From Eutreptiella sp. 'Long Island Sound 2002' (lineage: Eukaryota > Euglenozoa > Euglenophyceae > Eutreptiales > Eutreptiaceae): a DNA stretch of 64,000 nucleotides. The notes below the pieces were generated by a model. The model searched no databases and was not told the origin of the DNA. It worked only from the letters and a program-made list of their open reading frames with translations. Location: the NCBI GenBank assembly GCA_964036045.1, contig OZ038381.1:102987367-103051366 (forward strand), given 5' to 3'. The position numbers and the translations under genes were made by a program. Numbering within the stretch: position 1 is the first letter of the stretch; every line of letters begins with the position of its first letter. Shown in pieces: positions 33,310-44,702 of this stretch.

Positions 33310-35001
33310 TGAAGCGGTACCCAGAACCTATGGCCCATGGCCCGGAGGCCTGTGAGCCGTCACACCCGTGCGGAAGCCGTCGACACCGGCTGTCAGCGGG
33401 ATATCCCTGTTCTCCAACCTGCGGAATCTGGAATCCGATTTCTAACCAATAAACCGATGTAGAATGACCATAACTTTATTGTCTTGGGCGATTTTCGGTC
33501 GGAAATCGGTGAAATACCGGATTTCTACCGCGATTTCCAATTGTCGTGAAATCGCCGCCTGATGTCGCCTGTTCGCGCGCCTTCGTCGCTTCTCCGTGGC
33601 GAGTTTTGTGATTGACTTTTCTCGAGTACCTGTGAGGTTCTAAGAGAACTTAAGGGCTGAATCTAGAGGGTATTTAATGTACTTTCATCTGTTGTGTTCA
33701 CCAGAAATTTTCGCCGTTGCGTTTTCGAGAAAATCAGCGCGCAAGGCTTTCTGTCGATCGCGCGAACTCATGCTTCTCAAGGACCATGAGTTCGGACAGA
33801 ACCCTACATCTCCCCCCTATGTCTTTCATCCATGCCCCTTTCACGCAGGCATATCATCTTGTAGAGGGAAGCGGGCAATGGCGGTGTTTCGGGCAGCTTA
33901 TGGGTCTCGCAAACCCAAGTCGTTTGCGTGCGCAAACGCTAACTTTGTGGCCTTGTGAGCATGAACGTTAATGACCGAACACAATGCTCACAAGACCGAG
34001 AGCCCTAGGACATTTTTGATTTTTCAGCCGACTCAACGATGGCTCCACGCAATTTAATGCGTACCAAAACTCTATTTTCGAGGAAGGGCAAGTTTTGGTC
34101 GAAAATTAGGCCAAAATGGCCAAACCCACGAGGCTCGTACTCGAAGCCTATGGGGAGTTGAGCCTCGAATCAAAGCAGTATGTAAATTAGAGACCAGGAA
34201 AAGCATCGTGGACCACTTGGTTGATTTGTACAACCTTGTCTTCTCTTTTCTAAAATTTCGCCTTGTGAGCACGCGTGCCATATTGCCTCTTTGCACACGC
34301 GCTCATATGCAAGCACTATTGACACGAGTGGGCGGAGACAATTCAACCACGGTGTGCATATTTGAAAGCACCTACTATGGGCCTACTCCAAAAGTGTTTG
34401 CTCATATTTTTGTTCCTCAATGACCCAAAGATATGTTCATGCCAATATCGCCGATATATGCACTTTTTCCCATAATAGTGTGCTTCAAGGATTGAGGTGT
34501 TAAAAATGCTTTCATTGTGCTTTGAACCTCAACCCTTGTTGCAAAAGGAGGAGTGGGCCGTTAAGGGAGCATAGGGAGCCACTGTTGGTTGGCTTTGCAC
34601 CCTCTTGGTTCCCAGCAACTCGCCTGTGGCTGGGCGGGGCACCTCCCCTATTGGCAGGGTTTCAGGGACCGGACTGAGCAGGGCATGGGTTGTGTTTGAG
34701 CCCGCGGCCCCACCAGCCACTGAGAGGGTCGGACCTGGGATTGGGATACGAGTTGGGACTGAGTGTCTCTTGTCCTGTGATGCCCTTTCCCCAGTCCAGT
34801 CTTAACCCCATGTGTACATATCCTGATGTGTTGCTGTACATACTTTTGTTCCCTTGTTTCAGAGTGGCAAGGATCCTGAAAGGCTTTGTCACATGACATG
34901 AGCGCATTGATGCCCCTGTGAGCGTAGTGCTTTGCCTGCCTGCTCACTTGCGCGTGTCCACCGCAGCATCCCGTGGCCAGGCCCCCCACGGGAACGCGTC
35001 A
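33310..35001 (+). repeat. 5' LTR of the chromovirus (1,692 bp)
   Basis: Begins TGAAGCGGTACCCAGAACC and ends GGAACGCGTCA. Compared with the 3' LTR it lacks about 1.1 kb near 34,545 (present at about 47,253-48,386) but keeps about 145 bp at 34,072-34,216 that the 3' LTR has lost. The terminal 440 bp (34,560-35,001) is conserved in all three LTRs of this family in the window. Confidence 0.9.
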
Positions 35002-35387
35002 AAATCGTTTCACCGCCGCGGGCTTACCCATCCCTCGCGTGCCACTCGGGGCCACCAACCCCGAGCAGCGCGGCGCAGCAGCTCGCAGCTCGCAGCTCGC
35101 AGCGCAGCGCAGCGGCTCGCAGCGCCGCCCAGCGACAGCGCCGAGTTCGTCACAGAGCCCGCAGCGCCGTCCAGAGCATCGCCCTGACCGCGCCGCGACC
35201 GTGAGGGAGGTGGACTGACCAGGACTCCCTTATCAGCGAGTCCTATCGGCCGACCAGCAAGGCCGCACACCCAGTCGCGTCAACCACTTCCACAACCATC
35301 GGCCGACCAGCACCAGCCGCACTCCCAGTCCAGTGCTACGTCACCCACCTCAACAACTACCCCAGGACCACTCCATCGAGAACACCG
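35002..35387 (+). other. Leader between 5' LTR and gag
   Basis: No primer-binding site starting TGG is seen directly after the LTR, where AAATCGTTTCACCGCCGCGG follows; priming may be atypical. Region 35,075-35,125 is a short CAGCTCG/CAGCGCAG simple repeat. Gag starts at the ATG at 35,388. Confidence 0.5.
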
Positions 35388-37500
35388 ATGGTGAACTGGG
35401 ACGAGGCGGGCAAGACATGGCCGCAGCCCCACCCCCATGCGGCGGGCCTACTGCGTGGGTTGCTGTGGGGTCAGCAGTACCGCCACAGCAATCCCCAGTG
35501 CAAAGGCGGCATGCTCGGGAGCTTCGAGCTCCGTGAGGACATGGGCGAGGACCGCCTGCGGGCAGTGGAGGAATGGCTGCGGGCGGAAGGGTATGAGTAC
35601 CGCTTCCGCCACAAGCGCTGGAGGACCTGGACCCGCCCGGACAGGCCCGGCGAAGGGCTGCGCCCCGACGGGATTGAGGAGGACGAGAAGCCCAACGAGT
35701 TCCCGTTGTGCGCCTCGATCAATGTCTCCATGTGGGACATGATTGAGAAGAACTTCCCGGAACCGGGGAGCGAGCGCAGGCTGCAGGGCAGCAGCAGCAG
35801 CGCGTCTCCAGAGAAGGAGAAGCGGTCTGCCGGGGACAGGAAGCAGGACCGGAAGTGGCGGGAGTACCAGGAATCCCTGGCCGCCGAAGCCGCCCAAGGC
35901 GCCAGGGGCGGAGCCCCAGCCCACAGCCCCCAACGGGCCAATGGTGGTCACCACCCCGGCCACACCACCCTTGGCGACTTTATCCAAGTCGCCAAGCAGA
36001 CCAAGGCCAAGCCCCGTCCGCTGCTCCTGAGGAAGTCAGGCCCCAGCAGCGACGTGCAGTCGGCCCACCGCGGGAGGATGCCGGCCGACCAGGCCAGCTC
36101 CAGCAGCAGCGTCGCTCCCGACCAAAGAGACGTGGCGCGCGCCTGTGAGCGCGCCTGTGGGGTGCCCTGCAACCTTCGGGTTGCCCGGCAACGGGCCAAG
36201 CAGCACAGCGCTGCCATGGAGGGCGCCGTCGGCATAGCCAGGGAGGAGGCTGCGGATTGGGCGATTGGCATGGCCATCCACGCCTCGACCGTGGCGGCCA
36301 TTGCGGCCGGACTCACGGCCGTAGCCGCCCATGGGGCAGCGACTGCCCAGGTCAACGGTGAGTTGGCGGCAGCCGACGAGGAAGCCCGCCTGACGCAGGA
36401 TGCCATTGCCTGCAAGGAGGCTGAGGTGAAGGCGCTCGAAGAGGCGCTTGCCCAGGAGAGGGCAAAGAAGGAGGCGGAGGAAAGGGTCCATGCCGAGGCA
36501 ACGGCGAAGGCCCAGGCGGACGCCGCCAGGAAGGACGCCATCGAGGCCGCGCGACTGAAGGTCGCTGAGGAGAAGGCCAAGACGGAGGCGGAGTTGGCGG
36601 CGTTGGAAGCGGGGAAGGCGCGGCTGCAGCAGACCCGGGAAGCCGAGGCGGCTCGTGCCCAGGAGGAGGCCGAAAGGCGAGCTGCCACAGCCACCGCTGC
36701 CGCAATGGAGGAGGCAGAGGCCAAACTCCGCCGCGAGACTCCCCCGGGAGGATCACGAGTGGAGACCCTTCGAAAGCTTTTCGAAGGGGACGCCTCCTCC
36801 AAGATGACGCTGCACGACGTTGACACGGGCGGCAGTGGGAGCAGTGGCCCCACCGCCCACCGACGGAGGAAGGGTAAGGGGAAGACCCCCGAGAGGCCAC
36901 GGAGGCCAGCGGGCGGACACTGCCACGACAGCGACCCCTCCTTCACCGCCAGCGACGGGGATGAACGAGGCCGCCGACATCGCCAGGTGGTGGCTTGGAC
37001 GGGCGGAGGAGGCGGAGACGTCCCCTTGGAGCCGAAAGGTGAGGATGAGGATCTCCCTCCCCCCTACCAGAGCTCAGAGTCTTCCGAGACCGAGACGCCC
37101 AGGTGGGGTGACATGGACGAGGATGACGACATGGACTTCGACATCACGAAGAAGCGCCCATCCTCGGACCCACCGAGGCGACCCGGCAGAGACCCACCGG
37201 GACCCCCTGGCGGAGGACCATCAGGACCCCCAGGAGGACGCCCACCAAGTGGACCCCCTGTAGGCGGACCACCGGGCGGGGGAGGACCCCCTGGACCGGG
37301 CAGACCCGGCGGAGGCCCTCCTGGAGGACCCCCTGGAGACCCCGACGACCCACCAGGGAACGGCGACCCGGATAACACCTGGCGGTGGATTGTCTACCTC
37401 CGCAGGAGGGTCCAGTTCCTCGAGCGCGAGGTAGACACGGGCAAGGGCGAGATGACTCGCATCGCCAGGGCCCCGCGCGCGCACAGGGAGAGCTGGACAT
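35388..37500 (+). pseudogene. Chromovirus gag, N-terminal extension (about 700 residues)
   Basis: The ATG at 35,388 opens a frame that stays clean until a shift near 37,470-37,490. Order of segments: a conserved-looking globular start (VNWDEAGKTWPQPHPHAAGL; residues 1-130, with WLRAEGYEYRFRHKRWRTW), a disordered stretch, an Ala-rich hydrophobic stretch (ASTVAAIAAGLTAVAAHGAA, residues ~300-320), a long charged coiled coil (residues ~325-450), and a collagen-like Gly-Pro-Pro tract (residues ~590-665). Ty3 gag proteins normally begin close to the capsid, so this extension is unusual. It precedes the capsid region, which continues in another frame. Function unknown. Confidence 0.65.
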
Positions 37501-39757
37501 CGCCAAGATCGAGATGGTCAAGAGCGCTGGCGTCGCCACCGCCACCCAGAAGCTGCTGGACATCGCCAGGGGCGAGACCAGGTCGCTGAACAAGGTCATC
37601 AGCGGCCTGCAGCAGAGGCTGGACGCGCTGGAAGCCCGTGGGAGCGTCGGCAGCGACCACCCACCCCTGGAGTCTCGCTCGTCGGACGACGGCTGGGGAC
37701 CCGGACAAGGTCCAGGCAGACCCCACGCCCCCGGCGGAGCCCCCAGGAGTCGCCCCAGCGCCAGTGTCCCCTCTCTCAGCGCCCCCTCTCACCACAGCGC
37801 GGGCTGCCGCAACGAGCGCGTGCCGCCCGGCAGTGGCAGTGAGGATTGGCGTGATGAGTGGCTCAGCGCGGAGTACCACAACCGCCGTGCTCCACCGCGG
37901 ACACCGGTACGCCCCTGACGCCCCGCACCAGCCCCAGAGCCAATCCCAATGGCTGGTGGACGTTATGGTGGACTCAGGGATGAGGTCCCCAGAGGAGACG
38001 TGGAATGGGATGTCGGCGGAGGTGAGGACCTGGATCTGGACCTGGAGGAGTTCTACATCAGCCCGCCGCGTGGTGTACGACGGGAGGTCGCTGAACGCAG
38101 CCGCCGGCGCCGTGATGAGGAGGCATACATGGAAGGAGTACGGCGTGAGCATCTAGGTTCAGCGTACATGGAGGAACCGCAGCGTAGCCACAGGGATTCC
38201 ATGGAGGAGATGGACGTGGCGGCCGTGGGAGTCCGTGGGCGAGGCCGATGGGAACCTCGGTCGACCTCGCGGCCGGCGTTCATGGTCTCTAAGGCCGCAG
38301 ATGCCGCCGTGTGGGAAGACCTGAAGGACATCAAGCCCCCCATGTACGATGGCAACCCCCTCAACCTCGACCGCTTCTTGGAGAAGCTGGACGATTGGGG
38401 GGTGACCGTCACTGAAGACATGCCTCCCGCAGATGCGGAGAAATATGTCTTCAGACGGTTCAGGTACCGCCTGCCGGAAGTGCTCCAAGAGCTATACTTC
38501 GTGGCGACCAAGAAGGGGAAAATCAAGACCCTCAAGGAAGCCAAGAAGTGGCTCAACGAGCAGGAGCGGGTGGACGCTCCGCAGGTGGCTGCCAGGCGGT
38601 GGAAGTCCATCAAGCTTCAGCATGATGGACGGGAGATCCGCCTACGGGACTGGCGTGACTTACGAGGGCAATACACCCTCTTCCGCCGCAACGTGGAGGA
38701 TTGGAACGAGGGTGACGAGCAGGCTCGCCTGCTCTCCATGCTGCCGTAAGTATGGATCAAGAGGGTCACCAAGGAGGAAGCCAAAAGGGCGGAGTCCAAC
38801 CACACGGTCAAGATGATGCTCCCCAAAGAGTATCATACGAACGTGGTGGCTTGGACGAGGAAGAACGTGGCCCGGGATGTCAAACAGCACTCCCTGCGGA
38901 ACGCTCTCCTCATCACCGTCTCGGGCGATCGCGAGAAGACAGCGATGTGGCGCCTTGACGAGTGTGACGTGAGCGGCCAGACCATCCGTCTGCAGGCCAT
39001 CCCGGCGCGGATGAGCTGCGACGAGATCCTGGAGTTTGTTGGAGAGGAGGTGCTCAAGGAGTACCGGAACCTCCACCACACCCGCTGGTTGAGGCCCGGT
39101 GACCGCGACGTCAACTACGTTGGCGAGGGACCTGGCGGGGAAGCTGCCATGGACCCAGCGGGAGCTGACGGCGATGAGACTCTCGTCGACGATGACGACA
39201 ACGATGAGCCCGCCGAAGTGGCCGTTTGTGCCTTCGTGGCCAACAACCTGAGCGCGGGGAGCAAATCGGGAAACTGGAAGCCCCTGCAGCAGGGTTGGAG
39301 GAAGAAGGAGAAGAGGGACCCTCGCCGCATTGGCGACCCTCCGCTGTCCTTTGGGGAGTTCATACGAGCTCACCCTCAGGGCTGTTTCGTGTGTCATGGG
39401 AGGAAGAAAGGCTTCAACCATGACCACCGAACATGCCCCATCCACCAGGCTGACATGGAGGCTTACAAGAAGGCGCACGGGTCGAAGAAGCGTGCGCCCG
39501 CGGGTATCCGGGAAGCCAAGGTGGAGGTGGACAAGGACAAGCTCTCCAAGTTGATGTCGCAGGGGACCGAGTTGGCCAAGGAGATCCAGGAGATCAAGGG
39601 GAACTGGGTCCCCAGGTCAGACAACAGGAACAAGGAGAACAACCAGAACGACCAGAACAAGGACAAGGACAAGAAAACTAGAAGGGGAAGGAAGAAGGGC
39701 GTCAAAGAGGTTGATGCGGAGGAGAACACCCCTACTTCCATAACCGACGCCCCCTAG
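37385..39757 (+). pseudogene. Chromovirus gag, capsid and nucleocapsid region
   Basis: After the frameshift the reading continues with a second coiled coil (SLNKVISGLQQRLDALEARG) and a Pro/Arg-rich linker. The capsid-like core KPPMYDGNPLNLDRFLEKLD (from about 38,331) matches the typical Ty3 gag start of PxFxG...L..FL..L. A Cys/His box, CFVCHGRKKGFNHDHRTC (39,383-39,436), fits CX2CX8HX4C, a variant zinc knuckle. In-frame stops lie at 37,916 (TGA) and 38,747 (TAA). It ends TAG at 39,755. The C-terminus is Lys/Asn/Asp-rich. The pol frame is +1 relative to gag. Confidence 0.8.
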
Positions 39758-39914
39758 CGGAGCCCCTGCAGCCAAGGGCCCCAGCTAGGGCGGTCGCAGG
39801 ATGGTGACGTGGGAAGCGCCGAACCATCCCAGTCGGGAGTCGATAAGCACAAAGGGACTGCCGCGGGCGGAAGGCCCGGTCAGGCACCCAGTCGCGGTGG
39901 CGGGGTGAGGGCAA

Positions 39915-42900
39915 GTGAAGGCACGAACCGTGTTTGATGTAATACAAGATCTATCCGAGAGTATCGGAGGATCACCCGGACCGCAGCTGGAGGCTGCAGA
40001 TGGGCAGCCTGAGCCCATTGTCCACGACCTGCACCAGTCGCTTGTTGAGCTTCTGGAACGGCCGGAGATCCTGAGCTTGCACGCCGTGCGCCGCGTTGGT
40101 CGCGAGCGGCAGTTGCACCTTAAGGTCCGTGCCTTATGAGGGGAAGTGGAAAAGGTTTTCGACGTGTTGGTCGACACGGGAGCTCAAGTCAGCTTGGTCA
40201 AGGCTGGCATACTTCCGCCAGAGTGTTTGACCGACAGTCGGAAACCTGTCAGGCTGAAAGTGGCGAACGGCCAGTACATGGTGGGAGGCACAAAGGAAGC
40301 GGCCATCGGGCTGCAGTTCGTGAACCATCGTGAGCTGAGCCGCCCAGACCTCGGCAAGGAAATCCTCCTGCACGGTCGCTTCTACGAGGCCGAGATGGAC
40401 TGGGACATGATCGTTGGGTATGACTTCATGATGGAGACAGACTCCGGCGTCCTCCGAGCCCAGGCCTCCATGACCCTGTACCAGGACGACCAGCTCTCGT
40501 GGCTTTCGTCACCTGACCACCATGTAGAATGCCAATGGATCCACCCCGAACGCGATCAGCTCGAAGTAGCCGCCCTGGGCACTGAGCCAACTGGGCCAGC
40601 AAACCAGGAGTACGGCGTAAGGCGGGAAGTGGCGAGCCGAGTGGTTGCGGACCTGGGAGCTTCGGATCTGGCCCTGGATGCGTTCTCTTCAGGAACCTCC
40701 GCCCGTCTTCAGGTGTGTGAGAAGTACTGGAGCGCCCAGGACTCCGCGTGGAAGAAGCACTGGGGTCCGCATCAGGGCTTGATGTGGATCCATTGCCCTC
40801 GATGGGACATTCCAAGGGCGGTAGCGAAGATCCGCAAGGACCGCTCCAAGGCAGTGCTGGTTGTTCCTATGGGATGTACCGAGGAGGAAAGTACCCGACA
40901 TTGGGTAGTCTCATTGACCAACATGACCTTAAACAAGGTCGTCCTACCGGCCGGAGAGAGTGTCTATCAGGACGCTAAGGGACAGTCCATGCCACCCCAG
41001 AGATGGCCAACGGAATTCCACTATGTGGATGGGGGCCTTGATCAGGCCGGTACCACGGACTTCGTGTGTGTCAACCGCATCATAGCAGAGCCATGGCGGC
41101 AATGCTCTGCGGTTCCCCCCGTTGACATCGGAGAATCGGAAGACCCCCTCACTGAAGAGGAGTTGGATCTGGTTCAGGGGTATATGGGTCAGCCCTTTCA
41201 CGACTGGGGAAACCAGCGTGAGGGCAAGGGCCAGGACAGAGCCTGCTGGGAAGTGGACTCGATCGTCTCTGGCTCCTATGATGGAGATACTTTCGTAAGG
41301 AGGGTACTGGACCACCTGTCCAGCCAGGACGAGCCAATCGGGGGTAACCGACCCACCTACGGCGATCTGTTCCGAGGCAAGACCAGAGATGGCCCTTTGG
41401 GCCACCTGGGAAGACCGCCTGAGCCGAAACTGAGCGGGGTCGCTACCCCTCAAGTAAGCTCCGTGGTCCAGGTGCCCGGAAAAGCCAAGGCGGAGTCCGA
41501 TGATTGTCCCAAGATCCAGGCATTGAGGGCCAGGCTGAAGCAGAAGTATGGTGACACCTTCTTCAGCGGAAAGCCCGTGTTTCCCCCACCGGTGCGTGGA
41601 CCGTATGGCGAGGCCAAGATACGACTGAAGCAGGACCCCCGTGTGTATCGACACCGGGAGTTCGCCCTGCTGGCCGAGAGGAAGGAGGCCATGGAGAAGA
41701 TCCTCCGGGACTTCATCGAAAGAGGCTGGCTCGAGCCGTGTCACTCACAATGGGCCTCTCCGTGCTTCGTCGTCTCCAAGAAGGTGACCGGTGAGTGGCG
41801 GCTCGTGGTCGACTACCGCGGCCTAAACGCCCGAACGCAGCACGACAGCTATACGCTGCCCCTCATTGAGGACATGCTGCAAAAACAACACCGGCGGAGG
41901 ATCTTCACGGTGATTGACCTGAAACATGGTTATCATCAGATGCCTCTCGCCGAAGAGTCCTGTGCCTGCACAGCCATGAGCACCCCACTTAGACCTCTCC
42001 AGTCGAAGGTGATGCCCATGGGCGTTACCAACGGCAATGCAGCTTTTCAGCGGATGCTGGAGAACCTGCTTGAGCCGGTGCGTGACTGTGCGGACCCCTT
42101 CGTGGATGACGTGATCATCGCGTCCGGGGACCCCAGTATGAGCTACGAGGAGGTCCTGGAGGCACACGAGAGGGACGTCACTCGAGTGCTGGACCACCTG
42201 GTTCGGCACAAACTCACGGGCAGCAGTGACAAGGCCACCATTGCGGTAAGCGAGGTGGTCTTCGCTGGCCACGTAGTCGGGAACGGGCAGCGAAAGCCCA
42301 TACCTGGCAAGGTGGCTGCGATTGAGCACTGGGAAAAGCCCAAGACGGTCTCTGAGCTACGGGCGTATCTGGGGCTCTGCAACTACTACTCGGGGTATAT
42401 CAAGATGTATGCCGAGTATGCAGCCCCCATGACGACCATGCTCAAGCGGAACCGAGAGGAGACCAAAAAGGGGTCCAAGAAGGCTCTGGTCTGGGATGCT
42501 GATTCCGACCGTGCTTTTCAGGGGATGAAGCAAGCGCTGCTATCCGCAGTGGGTCTGCACCTCGTGGATCCTGACCGAGGGTTCGTCCTGCGCACCGATG
42601 CTTCTGACTACGCCGTCGGCGCTGTGTTGGAGCAAGTGCTTGACGATGGGAGGCACGTGCCCGTGGCCTTCTGGAGCCGAGTCCTGGCGGAAGGCCAGAG
42701 ACGGACGTGGACGCCCCGCGAAAGGGAGGCGTGTGCCATTGTCATGGCTCTCAGGAAATGGGCTGGGTACAAAGCCCTCCATCCCGTCACCGTCTGCACC
42801 GACCATCAGAGTCTGCAGTCGTGGCACAAGGAGCAGGTGGACACCCCCTCTGGTCCCGCCTCCCGACGGGCAAGATGGCATGAGACCTTGGCCAAGTTCG

Positions 42901-44702
42901 ATCTCACAGTGGTGTATATTCCTGGAAAGGATAACACCGTGGCAGACTGTCTCAGCAGGTGGGCCTATCCCGCCAGCAAGGGCATGACGGACATCTCTGC
43001 CCATGGCGATGAGGCTGAGACCGCTGAAGCCAAGAGGATCATTGAAATGGAGCGCCTGATGGAGGAGGAGGGTGTGAAATGCTTCGTCCTCATGGCTGCG
43101 GATGCCCCTCTCGGAATGAGGATGGGCAGAGCGGTCAGAGTACTCGCCCCTGAGGGAGCTGAGTCCGACAAACACCTCTTCCTGGAATCTTGCCTCGGGG
43201 ACGACTGGACCGACGACTACGCCAAGTCTGAGGCCTTTGCGGCCGAGTATAGGTCTGTGACCGACCCTGATGACGGGCAGAAGTGGCCAAAAGGGCTGAC
43301 TGAGGAAGATGGCAAGCTCTACCGGAATGGTAAGCTGCTAGTACCGGAGTCCCGGGTGCTCGAGCTTTGTGAAGCTTGGCACCACCACATGCTGCACCCA
43401 GGGGTCAAGAAGCAAGCCCTTGACATGCAGCGCCGGTTCCAGATCGACCATATCGTTCTCTACACCGCCATCAAGAAGGTCAGGAAGGGTTGCTTGGTCT
43501 GCCAGGCCTGCAATCCCGACAACCGGAACGTCAAGGGGGAAGCCCAATGGACCCCGGTTCCTGACCAGCCCATGGAAAGCGTAGCCATGGACGTCTTCTC
43601 CATGCCCGAAGTCCACATTGGCAAGGAGACCTTCGACTGTGTGGTTCTTTGTGTGGATCGCCACAGTGGCTACGTAGTAGCCGTTCCGGCACGCAAAAAG
43701 GGGTTGCTTGCCAAGGAAGTGGCAGTCATGATGATTCGTCATTGGCTGACCGTCTTTGACATCCCCCGCACCATTTGCAGTGACCGAGGGCCCCAGTTCA
43801 CTGGTGGCTGGTTCAAGGCTATGTGTTCCCTCATGGGAATACGTCATGCCAAGAGCGTCGCCTATCTCAGCCGGTCTAACCGCCGTGCTGGAGTGGCTGG
43901 ACGGCAGCTGTTCGAGTAGCTGCGCAAGATTCACATCACCAATCCACGTCGGAACTGGTTTGAGGAGATGTGGCCTGCTCTGAAGGCCCGTCATGACACC
44001 CCCACCCCGGGTGGTTTGTCACCTCACCAGATTCTGTTCGGCAGGGACCCCCTCGGTCGGGGACTTCCCTTGTCTGGTGATGGCATGGCCATGGATGCCA
44101 AGGAATTCTTCGCGCGGCAAGAGCAAACGGCGCGGGACATCCGCCAGCAGCTCGAGAAGGAGCATGCTGAGCGTCAGAAGTCCGCCCCAAGCTCGACAGC
44201 GCAGAAGTTCAGGGTGGGAGACCCGGTGTGGGTGATCAGACCCCGCCCTATGGGCACCCACCGCACCAGAACCTGGTTCACACCCGGAGAGGTGGTCTGC
44301 AGGATTGGTGAGGACACCTACCGCATCAAGGTGGGTCACGGACAGTTCCGGGAGCGCCACGAGAGTCAACTCCTAGTGCGGAGACCCGACCTCCGTGGCC
44401 AACATATGTCCCTGAGCTACGCCGCACATGAGGCTGATTCGGACGACGACTATGCTGAGCAGGACGACTATACAGTCGAGAAAATCCTGGCTCAGCGTCC
44501 GAAAGCCTCGGCACCAGGAGGCCTGGAGTTCAAGGTTCGTTGGCGAGGCTATGGGCCGTCCCAAGACACCTGGGAACCCGTCTCCTCGTTCGTGCCGCGT
44601 GTCAATATTCCCTTCATGGAGTACATCCGCAAGCACAAGACCAAGATCCATGTCTCGGACTTGGCAGCACTCACCCGGGCGATTGCAGCCAGGGGTGCCT
44701 GA
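39915..44702 (+). pseudogene. Chromovirus pol: protease, RT, RNase H, integrase, chromodomain
   Basis: One frame throughout, with TGA at 40,137 and TAG at 43,917. Protease: LVDTGAQVSLV (DTGA 40,173-40,184) and MIVGYDF. RT: WASPCFVVSKKVTGEWRLVV, FTVIDLKHGYHQM, PMGVTNGNAAFQRML, and FVDD at 42,099-42,110 (catalytic pair present). RNase H: RTDASDYAVGAVL, EREACAIVMAL, CTDHQSL. Integrase: HHHMLHPG and CLVCQAC finger; Asp at 43,590 and 43,782; at the Glu position 35 residues on (43,890) the codon is GGA, Gly. C-terminal chromodomain 44,469-44,640: YTVEKILAQR, FKVRWRGYGPSQDTWEP. Chromodomains bind methylated histone H3 and direct integration in this clade. Confidence 0.92.

Noticed and set aside
35948-36946. 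Minus-strand 332-codon Ser/Ala-rich frame
   Set aside because: It is the shadow of the GC-rich gag coiled-coil region on the opposite strand.
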